From the NCBI GenBank assembly GCA_014729945.1, contig WJJC01000066.1, forward strand, positions 5,881-69,880: a stretch of 64,000 bases of DNA, given 5' to 3'. The DNA comes from Candidatus Bathyarchaeota archaeon. GTDB taxonomy: Archaea > Thermoproteota > Bathyarchaeia > TCS64. Below are positions 55,001-62,768 of the stretch, piece after piece. The first letter of the stretch is position 1; the number at the start of each line of letters is the position of its first letter. A program made the position numbers and the translations under genes. The notes under the pieces are model-generated. The model was not told the DNA's origin and did not search any database. It was given only the letters and a program-made list of their open reading frames with translations.

Positions 55001-55852
55001 TTAACCTGTTTTGTCCTTCACCAACTGATCCCATTTATAGACCAGTTTCTCCAGCAATACGGGCTGATAATCATAAAGATCCTTAGAATACCCCTTCCTG
55101 AAGAACACCCGTATCAGATAACCTCTCTCCCTGAACCCCATCCCAGACATACCATACTCAGGCTCCCGGGGCAAATACTCCTCATACTCCTCATAGAACT
55201 CGGATAAACTGGGCTTTACCACATTTTCGATAATCTCATCGTTATCAACATCATCCCTGTGGGGGAAATCCACCTGAAAACTATAATCAATTAGCGAATC
55301 ATCCAAGATATAGTTGGTTATAGTGCTATCTAACACCTGCTTATTAGGTATCTCAACTCGGTTATACTTGGGATCATAAACCTCCGTATAGTTGATAGAT
55401 ATATTCAACACCTCACCCTCCACATCACCTATCTTAACATAATCCTGTATCGCAAAAGGCTGCGAGGCAAGAATATAGAAACCAGCCAGAAAATTACCCA
55501 GCGTCTGAGTCGACGCAAACCCTATAGCAGCCCCAGCAACAGCCGACAAACCAATAAGCCAATCCAAACCCAGTCCATAAACTTGCAAAACAGAAACTAT
55601 AGCAATCAAAGCCACCACCAGGCGAACCACCAAGTCTAAAACATTCTCAATATGAGCACTAATACCGGATCTGGAAACATAACGCGATATAGCGTTCTTA
55701 AGAACCCGCTCAACAATTAAAGCAACAATTATTATGACGACAGTCGAGGCGATCTTAACCAAGTTACCCTGAGTCAGGTAACGGGATAAATCAAGCATTA
55801 CAACATCTAACATAGGTAAATAAACACGATACATAATATAAACCAAAAACAT
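55001..55852 (-). CDS. Small mechanosensitive channel (MscS) family
   Basis: 283 residues. Three N-terminal helices, then the MscS pore-lining and beta domain: GAAIGFASTQTLGNFLAGFYILASQPFAIQDYVKIGDVEGEV and VEIPNKQVLDSTITN. It releases solutes on osmotic downshock. Its ATG overlaps the TupC stop as TAATG, so it is the last gene of the tungstate operon, an unusual linkage. In-frame ATGs further in could also serve. Confidence 0.9.
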   Translation of the reverse strand: MFLVYIMYRVYLPMLDVVMLDLSRYLTQGNLVKIASTVVIIIVALIVERVLKNAISRYVSRSGISAHIENVLDLVVRLVVALIAIVSVLQVYGLGLDWLIGLSAVAGAAIGFASTQTLGNFLAGFYILASQPFAIQDYVKIGDVEGEVLNISINYTEVYDPKYNRVEIPNKQVLDSTITNYILDDSLIDYSFQVDFPHRDDVDNDEIIENVVKPSLSEFYEEYEEYLPREPEYGMSGMGFRERGYLIRVFFRKGYSKDLYDYQPVLLEKLVYKWDQLVKDKTG

Positions 55853-56871
55853 TAGAGAAGAAGAACAGAGGAGGCCTTAAAAGAAATATTAACCACCTTG
55901 CCCAGCTCTAACCCCATCTCATCGAAGCTCTTTCTAGTAATCTGAACCCTGAAAACAACCCCAACATCAACACTCACCAATACCACCCCATTCTTCCCCT
56001 CAACACCCACAATAGACCCACGGAACTGGTTACGGGCACTGGTCTCAACCCAGTCATTACTGAGAAATATATCCTGTGGACGCACATGCAGAGAAACCCT
56101 TCCCTCAGCTGGCTTTGTGAACTTGATTTCAATCTCACCAATGTCTATGGTGCTTACCCCGTCAATATGCTCGCTAAAACCAGTAAAGATATTCTCAGTA
56201 TACCTAGTAAGCGCCTCAAGAACCTCCGGTGCCCCATCCTCACTGATTACCCCGTTCTCCATAAAGACCACTCTATCCGTGATCTTTGATACCTGAGCCA
56301 AGTCATGAGTAGCGATTATCATTACACGTTTCTCTGACTCCTCCAGGAGAATATCATTTATAATACTAACATTCCCAGGGTCAAGATTAGATGTAGGCTC
56401 ATCCAGCAACATAACCTCCGGGTCCAGTACAAGCGAACGCGCCAAGGCCACACGCTGCTGCTCACCACCTGATAACTCACGGGTATCCCTACTGCTCAGA
56501 CCAGAGAGCCTAACGGTATTCAGCACGGATTCAACTTTTTCCTCTATCTCTGATTCACTTTTTCCTCTGAGCCTCAACCCATAAGCGATATTTGTATAAA
56601 CATCACCTCTAAGAAACACCGGGGTCTGGAAGATCATAGTAACTGATTTTCGCAGCTTCACCCTGTTCGACTGAGTAATTGGTTTATCATTGAAATATAA
56701 CACTCCACCTGTTGGAGCCTCCAACCCAGCTAGTATCTTCAACAAAGTGGTCTTACCGACACCGCTATGCCCGATTATACCAAGAAACTCATCCCCAATA
56801 CTCAGGTTAATACCATTAAGCGCAGATACACTCCCATAGCTCTTCAAGACATCTTTTAACTGGTACATCAA
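55852..56871 (-). CDS. tupC: Tungstate/molybdate ABC transporter ATPase
   Basis: 339 residues. Walker A GHSGVGKTT, signature LSGGEQQRVALARSL, Walker B VMLLDEPTSNLD, H-loop IIATHD. The C-terminal 100 residues form a TOBE-like domain typical of molybdate/tungstate ATPases. ATG overlaps the TupB stop by 4 bp. Energises uptake through TupB with TupA as receptor. Confidence 0.9.
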   Translation of the reverse strand: MMYQLKDVLKSYGSVSALNGINLSIGDEFLGIIGHSGVGKTTLLKILAGLEAPTGGVLYFNDKPITQSNRVKLRKSVTMIFQTPVFLRGDVYTNIAYGLRLRGKSESEIEEKVESVLNTVRLSGLSSRDTRELSGGEQQRVALARSLVLDPEVMLLDEPTSNLDPGNVSIINDILLEESEKRVMIIATHDLAQVSKITDRVVFMENGVISEDGAPEVLEALTRYTENIFTGFSEHIDGVSTIDIGEIEIKFTKPAEGRVSLHVRPQDIFLSNDWVETSARNQFRGSIVGVEGKNGVVLVSVDVGVVFRVQITRKSFDEMGLELGKVVNISFKASSVLLL

Positions 56872-57578
56872 TACTCGAAACCCCCCTGAGCCCTACTAAT
56901 CAGATAGTTAAGCGAGAGAACCACAAATAAGAGAATAAAACTCAATGCAAAGCTCAACCCAAGCTCCCCCTTAGCAGTCTCCAAAGCGATAGCAGTGGTC
57001 AAAACCCGGGTAACTCCCTTAATATTAGCACCAAGCATAGTAGCTATACCTAGCTCCGCGAAAGCCCTGTTGAACCCAGATACAATCGCTAGACTAACAC
57101 CACTATAAGCTTCCCTGACCACGGCTATGCTTGCCTCAAACTCTGTAGCACCCAGAGTTCTCGCAAGCTCTCGTATTTCCTCGTCCTTGCTCTCGATTGC
57201 GCTGACTATGAAGGTAACCAAAACAGGAAGGATCAACACTGCTTGCCCAACAGCTATACCCTTAACAGTGTACAATAGATTCAAAGACCCAAATGGCCCA
57301 CTCTTACTGAACAAACTATACAGAAATAATCCAAGGGTCACAGTGGGAATACCCACCATTGCCCTGAAGAAAAATTTGATGTGTTTTGACCCCGGTACAT
57401 CTTTCATTGTCAAAACTACGCTGATGGGAAGAGCGATAATCGTGGATAATAACGTGGCTAGGATTGAGGTATGAAGAGACCTTAATGTGATCTCCAACAC
57501 TGTTTTATCGAGACGGATAATTAACCTGAATGCTTCACCAAGACCTTCTAATATCGTCGCCCAGCCCATAGTGATCAA
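56868..57578 (-). CDS. tupB: Tungstate ABC transporter permease
   Basis: 236 residues, about five helices with the BPD permease loop ELARTLGATEFEASIAVVREAYSGV (EAA motif). N-terminal pattern EITLRSLHTSILATLLSTIIALPISVVL matches TupB/WtpB permeases. Between tupA (18 bp gap) and tupC (4 bp overlap). Confidence 0.9.
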   Translation of the reverse strand: MITMGWATILEGLGEAFRLIIRLDKTVLEITLRSLHTSILATLLSTIIALPISVVLTMKDVPGSKHIKFFFRAMVGIPTVTLGLFLYSLFSKSGPFGSLNLLYTVKGIAVGQAVLILPVLVTFIVSAIESKDEEIRELARTLGATEFEASIAVVREAYSGVSLAIVSGFNRAFAELGIATMLGANIKGVTRVLTTAIALETAKGELGLSFALSFILLFVVLSLNYLISRAQGGFEY

Positions 57579-57596
57579 AAAGTGTTAAGGTTATAG

Positions 57597-58604
57597 TTAT
57601 TGATATAGGTCCCCAGCCTGACACCTGTACTCTGGTGGACACTCATAACCATCGAAATAAGCGAATTCCTTCACCCAGTTAACTATCTGGGCATCTGGGG
57701 TCTCCAACTCTGGCACCCATGGGTTAAACAAGGTTGACCCGAACTCCTCTTCTCCATATGTCTCCAGCATGGATTGGACCTCGTCGCTTATGAGGAAATG
57801 TACAAACCCCATTGAGGCATTAAACATACCTCTCGGGTTCTCCTCCGGGTCACATACGATGGCGCTATAGACGTTCAAAGTATCCTTACCACTGTCAACC
57901 ACCTTAACCAGCTCAATGTTTTCATTAGCATAGTTCTTGAGATAAGTAGCGACATCAGTCAAAGTATATGCATCCTTCTGATTAGCAAGCTGAAGAGTAG
58001 CCGTCATACCAGCACCAGCCTCAATATACCAGGGATCAGCAGACTCACCAAAGCTCTGGGTTTTTAACTCATCCAAGTCCAGTCCCGTTGCAGCCCATAG
58101 ACTCTTCTCCTTACTGTGGGTTCCTGAGTTATCTCCTCTCGATACCCATTGAGCCTCTCCAGCGGCCCCTGCCTCGGCCACCGTATTTAAAGCGTCCAAC
58201 GGATCCATCCCATCTATTCCAGCTGGATCCGATTCCGGTCCAACTATAATGAAGTAGTTATATGCGAATATCTTTCTGTTTACACCGTACCCTGACTCCA
58301 TGAATTCTAGCTCCTGACTTGGACTATGCACTAGTATCATATCCGCGTCACCATTTTTCGCGGTCTGTATCGCAAGACCGGTGCCCTGTGAGATAAAACT
58401 AACATTATATTCTGGGTGATCTGCCTCAAACTCGGTTTTTAAAACATCCAGTACACCGGTCTCGTAGAGGCTAGTGGTTGTAGAGACAATTAACTGCTCT
58501 CGCTCTACTGGCTTGTTAAAGTTCCAGTATAGTCCACCTGCTATTACTATTACTAGGATTACTGTAATTATTGCGATATTTCTCTTGTTATCGAATCCTG
58601 ACAT
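57597..58604 (-). CDS. tupA: Tungstate-binding protein TupA
   Basis: 335 residues. An N-terminal membrane anchor (about 10-29, no lipobox Cys) is followed by the TupA fold: STTTSLYETGVLDVL, GTGLAIQTAKNGDADMILVHSP and VSRGDNSGTHSKEKSLW, the latter forming the oxyanion site specific for tungstate. Begins the tupA-tupB-tupC-mscS operon. An AT-rich TATA box near 58636 lies about 32 bp from the ATG and is flanked by an inverted repeat. Confidence 0.93.
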   Translation of the reverse strand: MSGFDNKRNIAIITVILVIVIAGGLYWNFNKPVEREQLIVSTTTSLYETGVLDVLKTEFEADHPEYNVSFISQGTGLAIQTAKNGDADMILVHSPSQELEFMESGYGVNRKIFAYNYFIIVGPESDPAGIDGMDPLDALNTVAEAGAAGEAQWVSRGDNSGTHSKEKSLWAATGLDLDELKTQSFGESADPWYIEAGAGMTATLQLANQKDAYTLTDVATYLKNYANENIELVKVVDSGKDTLNVYSAIVCDPEENPRGMFNASMGFVHFLISDEVQSMLETYGEEEFGSTLFNPWVPELETPDAQIVNWVKEFAYFDGYECPPEYRCQAGDLYQ

Positions 58605-58621
58605 AAGAATCGTGTACAGTT

Positions 58622-58651
58622 AATCGAGATGTTTATTTATTCATATCGATT
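58622..58651. promoter_or_regulatory. Inverted repeat AATCGA-N18-TCGATT around the tupA TATA box
   Basis: Arms at 58622-58627 and 58646-58651 bracket the AT-rich tupA TATA element. A dimeric regulator bound here would block the promoter, as expected for oxyanion-responsive control; no regulator gene is adjacent. Confidence 0.45.
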
Positions 58652-58769
58652 TCCTTCAGAACCCATGTAAAAAACAAAATTCACTCACAGCACACAACAT
58701 AACTCTCATCCAACCTAGAGTTCTTCCCCTCCCGAAGATAATAAAATACGTTTACAAGTATCTAGTTTA

Positions 58770-58979
58770 TCATTCACCCATTTTTCCCAGTTTCCATCTC
58801 ATAAGCTCTTTCAGTACGGTCTCATATGAACGGATCTTCATCTCCATCGTGTACTCCACTTCTTCCCGGTCCTCAAACCTATTTCGTATATCCTCCACCC
58901 GGCCAAAATGATCATTCACAACCCCATCGGCGAGATGAATACTACTCGCAATCAATTCCCGAAGCTCATCACCAGCCAT
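58770..58979 (-). CDS. Small hypothetical helical protein
   Basis: 69 residues, charged and helical (ELRELIASSIHLADGVVNDHFGRVEDI). ATG 58979 lies 34 bp after the preceding gene, so the two form an operon. No family recognised. Confidence 0.5.
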   Translation of the reverse strand: MAGDELRELIASSIHLADGVVNDHFGRVEDIRNRFEDREEVEYTMEMKIRSYETVLKELMRWKLGKMGE

Positions 58980-59013
58980 ATTATACGCTTTGGAGCGATA
59001 AAATAAAAACCGG

Positions 59014-59352
59014 TTAAATCTCCTTTTCTTCCTGCTCTATCCTGTAGAGCTTGTGATACACAGTATCCCATTTACCCACCTGGATCTTATCAGAGATCTC
59101 ATACATAACCTCCCTGAAAGCCCTCTTCTGGTCACTATCTGACTCATACTTGTAATAAATATCAGCGAGATCCATCCACACTTCCTCCTTAATAGCCTCG
59201 TACCCAGGCTCGGCTGGAAGAATCTGATCCACCATATCCTCTACGGTGTGAAGTATCCCATCATCGCCTTTGTCCTTATCTTCAGCCAACGCAACCGGTT
59301 CTAGTCTGAATAGACGTTTTAAATACCTTACCCCAAGATAGTAATCTTTCAA
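59014..59352 (-). CDS. Hypothetical acidic helical protein
   Basis: 112 residues: mostly helical, with EPGYEAIKEEVWMDLADIYYKYESDSDQKRAF resembling a TPR-like or four-helix repeat. No family recognised. Upstream partner of the 69-residue gene. ATG at 59352, sharing a 31-bp gap with the divergent gene at 59384. Confidence 0.55.
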   Translation of the reverse strand: MKDYYLGVRYLKRLFRLEPVALAEDKDKGDDGILHTVEDMVDQILPAEPGYEAIKEEVWMDLADIYYKYESDSDQKRAFREVMYEISDKIQVGKWDTVYHKLYRIEQEEKEI

Positions 59353-59383
59353 GATTTAAATAAAGTGTCCAGTTTCTCTAAAC

Positions 59384-60040
59384 ATGAAGACAAAACTACC
59401 CATTGAGTTTGACATTACACCAGACAAGATAATGACTGGAACCCACTGGGTGACAGTTCACCTAAAAAATCTGAGTAACGATACAATAACAAACATCGAC
59501 ATTAAACTACACAGTATAGACCCATACTTCGTATCAGTGCTTGGAACAGGAAAATACATATCAAATATACTGCCAGGTGAGAAAAAAACCATACCTTTTC
59601 AGGTAGATGCAACCATATCAACAGAACTATTTGTAACCATAGATGGCGTACGAGCAGAAGAAGACTTTTTCTGGGACTCACCAACAATCGAAATCGATGT
59701 AGGAGTAACTTCTGCACGGCTAAGAAACGTATTCGCTATGACGCATCCCCACGTAATGCTGGAGGACACGATTGAAACGGAGGCGATGGTGGAGGGCATT
59801 GTAGGCGGAGAAAACTTGAACCTAACATTCTGGATGGATGCACCTTCAAGCCATAAAAAGATCGGTAGTGCAGATATAGACTCTATGGAACCCGGTGAGG
59901 TGACGAGAAGATCCGTTGAGGTTACACCACAGGAGTCCGGGATGCACAAGATAATTGCCTACCTGTACGAGGGAACCAAGTATATAGGCAAAAAAACCGA
60001 CATCATCTGGGTAAAAAATAAGCTTATTTATTTAACCTGA
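59384..60040 (+). CDS. Cytoplasmic double beta-sandwich (CARDB-like) protein
   Basis: 218 residues in two beta-sandwich halves (about 1-115, 120-215) with patterns such as VTVHLKNLSNDTITNIDIKL and GEKKTIPFQVDAT, typical of CARDB or arrestin-like domains. No signal peptide, which is unusual for such domains. The TATA box TTTAAATA is about 26 bp before ATG 59384, so leaderless. The stop overlaps the convergent gene by 17 bp. Confidence 0.62.
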   Translation: MKTKLPIEFDITPDKIMTGTHWVTVHLKNLSNDTITNIDIKLHSIDPYFVSVLGTGKYISNILPGEKKTIPFQVDATISTELFVTIDGVRAEEDFFWDSPTIEIDVGVTSARLRNVFAMTHPHVMLEDTIETEAMVEGIVGGENLNLTFWMDAPSSHKKIGSADIDSMEPGEVTRRSVEVTPQESGMHKIIAYLYEGTKYIGKKTDIIWVKNKLIYLT

Positions 60041-60548
60041 AATTCAGAGACCGGGCCGTATACTCTATATCAACTTCCAGTTCCAGTAACTCCTGGAACA
60101 TGGATTCAAGATAACCCGCTAGAAAAACACTCCATTTTTCATTATATAAATGCCTCAAGAATATCAAGTCATGGCTTTCTTCATCGTGTATTTCACAGTC
60201 AAACCAGTCATAACATTCATCCAATATCTCAGTTAGAAACCAGATACAGGTATCATATTCAGAGGGTTTACCTCTCATGAGCAACTGGTCACGAGGAGTC
60301 AGGGAACCAGTCTCTTTACCTACCTCAAAGATCCGTTCCTCCTCCAGATGATCTAAAAAGGCATCCAATACTCTAGGAGAGAGAATTAGAGCCTGCCCCT
60401 CCTCCAAGTAACGATCAGATATAGTGTATTTCCTGAATATCTGATTCGCCAAGCTATTTACACTGGTCCCAAGCTCATCCGCATCCTCACGAAGAGCCTC
60501 ATCAAATTCTTTCTCTATTCTAAACGTCCTTGTAACTGGTTCAGGTAT
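60024..60548 (-). CDS. Ribbon-helix-helix protein with a novel C-terminal domain; no standard start codon
   Basis: About 174 residues if read from 60548. The N-terminus EPVTRTFRIEKEFDEALREDADELGTSVNSLANQIF is a clear Arc/MetJ-type ribbon-helix-helix DNA-binding domain, followed by about 130 residues of unknown helical domain. The first standard start in frame (TTG 60452) would cut off the DNA-binding part. A GAGGAG site at 60558-60563 points, with 9-nt spacing, to an ATA at 60546-60548, so initiation at AUA or a mutated ATG is likely. A perfect palindrome upstream (60568-60592) fits an autoregulatory operator. Confidence 0.62.
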   Translation of the reverse strand: MPEPVTRTFRIEKEFDEALREDADELGTSVNSLANQIFRKYTISDRYLEEGQALILSPRVLDAFLDHLEEERIFEVGKETGSLTPRDQLLMRGKPSEYDTCIWFLTEILDECYDWFDCEIHDEESHDLIFLRHLYNEKWSVFLAGYLESMFQELLELEVDIEYTARSLNFRLNK

Positions 60549-60567
60549 CTTTAACTACTCCTCGAGA

Positions 60568-60592
60568 TATACCGACTCAACATCTCGGTATA
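60568..60592. promoter_or_regulatory. Perfect palindrome TATACCGA-N9-TCGGTATA
   Basis: 8-bp arms with a 9-bp spacer, just upstream of the ribbon-helix-helix gene and 33 bp after the moaD stop. On the minus strand GGTATATC within it is also a TATA-like box, so a bound regulator would block the promoter. Confidence 0.6.
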
Positions 60593-60624
60593 GTAGTTGG
60601 TCACAAGAATAAGCTTTACCTATA

Positions 60625-60855
60625 TTAACCTCCTGCGATAGGCGGGAAAACAGCTAAACGGTCACCATCACCCATCTGAGCACCAAGTTTAACTCTCCTA
60701 CCATTCAACATCAGTATCTTCACCTCATCCCGTGGAATACCCAGTTTTCGAAGAACGTCCCCTACACAGGCCTCATCATCTAGCTCCATGCTAACCGTGC
60801 CTTCCCCATCAGTATACTCGCGGAGACTCGCATACGTCTTCACAGTTATCTTCAT
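60625..60855 (-). CDS. MoaD/ThiS-family sulfur-carrier protein
   Basis: 76-residue beta-grasp protein ending FPPIAGG, the diglycine tail that is adenylated and thiocarboxylated. LGIPRDEVKILMLNGRRVKLGAQMGDGDRLAVFPP matches MoaD (molybdopterin synthase small subunit) or an archaeal SAMP. Starts overlapping the next upstream gene (60852-60855). The TupABC tungstate transporter nearby fits pterin-cofactor synthesis. Confidence 0.9.
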   Translation of the reverse strand: MKITVKTYASLREYTDGEGTVSMELDDEACVGDVLRKLGIPRDEVKILMLNGRRVKLGAQMGDGDRLAVFPPIAGG

Positions 60856-61037
60856 TTCTCATGTTTCCTGAAATGCCACTTATAGAGTAGATTCATATCA
60901 TCCGGGAAGACCCCCAGCCCGATATCTTCCTCAATAGACCTATCTATTGAGGAATACTCTCCATTAAGGAATATATTGGTACCAACATCATCTACGGGAA
61001 CCCCCAAACCCTCTAAAACATCCTTGATAGTAGACAC
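60852..61037 (-). CDS. Beta-grasp-like companion of MoaD
   Basis: 61 residues, GTG start; the same frame is open further upstream (QLSQEVQVDEVSTIKDVLEGLGVP). FLNGEYSSIDRSIEEDIGLGVFPDDMNLLYKWHF resembles a MoaD/ThiS fold but ends without Gly-Gly. It overlaps moaD by 4 bp. Perhaps a diverged, non-conjugating ubiquitin-like partner. Confidence 0.55.
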   Translation of the reverse strand: MSTIKDVLEGLGVPVDDVGTNIFLNGEYSSIDRSIEEDIGLGVFPDDMNLLYKWHFRKHEK

Positions 61038-61075
61038 CTCATCTACCTGAACCTCCTGGGATAATTGGTTTAAGT

Positions 61076-61237
61076 ATGATACCGCAAGCAGAGATTGGGT
61101 TAATACTGGCTAGAGATGGACTTCAAGGAGGATATATCTCACCAGATCTGTACGCATTAGTAATCTTCGTATCCCTCGGAACCACGCTTCTCACACCAGT
61201 GTTTCTGAAAACAGTATATAGCCGCCTAGAAGAATGA
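61076..61237 (+). pseudogene. Na+/H+ (CPA-type) antiporter, C-terminal fragment
   Basis: 53 codons: MIPQAEIGLILARDGLQGGYI...LYALVIFVSLGTTLLTPVFLK, the last two helices of a KefB/NapA-like antiporter (GMIPRGEVGLI...LTTLITPPLL in family members). The rest of the gene is absent. Confidence 0.7.
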
Positions 61238-61320
61238 CATCGAATTCACTTTAAGTAACATCTTTCGTTTCAATACCTGTGAAAACAAAAAAGACAGCTT
61301 CAAAGAGAGATGGTTAAGAT

Positions 61321-62094
61321 TTGTGGGATATAGTTCTAGGTAACCTACGTGTAACCCTGAAAATAATACTATTCGTCGGCTTCTTCATGACCATAATCGA
61401 CTTTCTAGAGATACGATATAAAGAGAAGATAAACCAGATACTAACAGGAAGACCCCTTAACCAGTACGTCTTATCATCGCTTCTAGGCTCTATACCGGGA
61501 TGAATCGACGCATTTCTAGTAGTATCCCTCTACCTCCACGGGGTAGTTGGATTCGGGGGGCTTGTAGCTGTAATGCTTTCCACTGCAGGAGATGAGGCTT
61601 TCGTTATGCTGGCCATGGCACCCGAGGCAGCCTATAAGATATTCGCATTACTGATACCATTAGGCATCATCGGAGGATACTTGGCGGATAGAGCCATAGA
61701 CTGTTTCCAGGTTGAAAGGAGAAAAATCTCTTTAGAGATAGAGGAACATACAAATTTAGTTGGGTATTTCAAGGAACATGTTTTCAATCACATAATCAAG
61801 CAACATATACCCAGATTATTCACTTGGATATTCCTCACATTAACCATCATAGAGTTCCTTATACAGAGATTTGATCTCGCATCAATCATCTCGAATATGC
61901 CAACATCCTCATTGATAATCTTCGCCGCATTAGTGGGAATAATACCCGAATCAGGACCCCACATGGTTTTCCTTGTTCTCTACTCTAAGGGATTGGTTCC
62001 CTTCTCAGTTCTATTAGTTAACACCTTATCACAGTATGGACATGGTCTACTTTCACTACTATCTCACTCCGTGAAGGACACGATATATGTTTAG
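61321..62094 (+). CDS. Putative 10-TM-type metal exporter read through an in-frame UGA (possible selenoprotein)
   Basis: A 257-codon frame from TTG 61321 to TAG at 62092 is continuous except for TGA at 61501-61503. It gives SLLGSIPG-UGA-IDAFLVVSLYLHG, GDEAFVMLAMAPEAA and the second repeat LVGIIPESGPHMVFLVLYSKG...SQYGHGLL, characteristic of a putative heavy-metal/manganese export permease family (PF11449-like). Family members have Cys at the UGA position (IPGC). So the UGA may code selenocysteine; a nonsense mutation or sequencing error are the alternatives. Family length is usually larger. Confidence 0.7.
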
Positions 62095-62235
62095 ATCTTT
62101 ACGACAATCTTCTCTTTGATAGTAGGGTTACTGGTTATACTATTGTCCAACATAATCTATTGACCTAAACCGATAACTCCTATTATTTTCTTAAACAGTT
62201 GACTATGTTTAACCTTGTAGGATTCGCATGTTTTT

Positions 62236-62263
62236 AGAATGAATCTAATTGTTAGATAGTTCT
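62236..62263 (+). other. 3' hairpin with a GAA internal loop, SECIS-like
   Basis: AGAAT pairs with GTTCT (4 Watson-Crick pairs plus T-G), an internal loop has GAA on the 5' side and TA on the 3' side, and TCTAA pairs with TTAGA around a TTG loop. Archaeal SECIS elements lie in 3' UTRs with a GAA/A internal loop, so this is suggestive only. It also lies 38 nt before the next gene's ATG. Confidence 0.3.
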
Positions 62264-62300
62264 CCGAATAGCTTATCAAAATAGGGTCATACCATTGGCT

Positions 62301-62660
62301 ATGGCTAGTGAACCAGAGAACAAAGTAGCTGATTTTCTCAAGAAACTAGACCCAGCCATTTATCTAGCCAAAATAATCAGAAGAGAACCACATCTAGAGC
62401 TTACAAAGCCGCCCCTGTCTGGAGAATTATGGTTCAGATACACGCACACGGGGGTTAACGATCTTGACATGGAGGGGATAAACAGGATGATACTCTACGA
62501 ACTATGGAAAACAGAGACACTCAGTATAGAGGAAGATAGGGTAGAGGGGTCATACACATTATACGCTCAAAACCTGGATAAAAGCAACTACATGGACCTT
62601 GATATTCTCATTGAACGGGTTACATCCATCGGCAGGATACTGATAACTGAATATCTTTGA
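62301..62660 (+). CDS. Hypothetical protein
   Basis: 119 residues from ATG 62301 (in-frame TTG at 62295). Soluble, mixed alpha/beta: LWFRYTHTGVNDLDMEGINRMILYELWKTETLSIEEDRVEGSYTLYAQN. Codon use is gene-like. I recognise no family. Confidence 0.6.
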   Translation: MASEPENKVADFLKKLDPAIYLAKIIRREPHLELTKPPLSGELWFRYTHTGVNDLDMEGINRMILYELWKTETLSIEEDRVEGSYTLYAQNLDKSNYMDLDILIERVTSIGRILITEYL

Positions 62661-62768
62661 TCACCACCTCACTATAATTTTGGTCCTCATACACCTAGCT
62701 AATTTTGTCATGATTCAAAAAGCATCAGGGCTCATTTTAATTAAGCGGAGAACACCCTGATTGTATAA

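Noticed and set aside
61530..61546. CTACC/GGTAG hairpin after the UGA as a bacterial SECIS
   Set aside because: Short stem, loop lacks a clear GU; archaeal SECIS elements lie in the UTR, so it is mentioned only as context.
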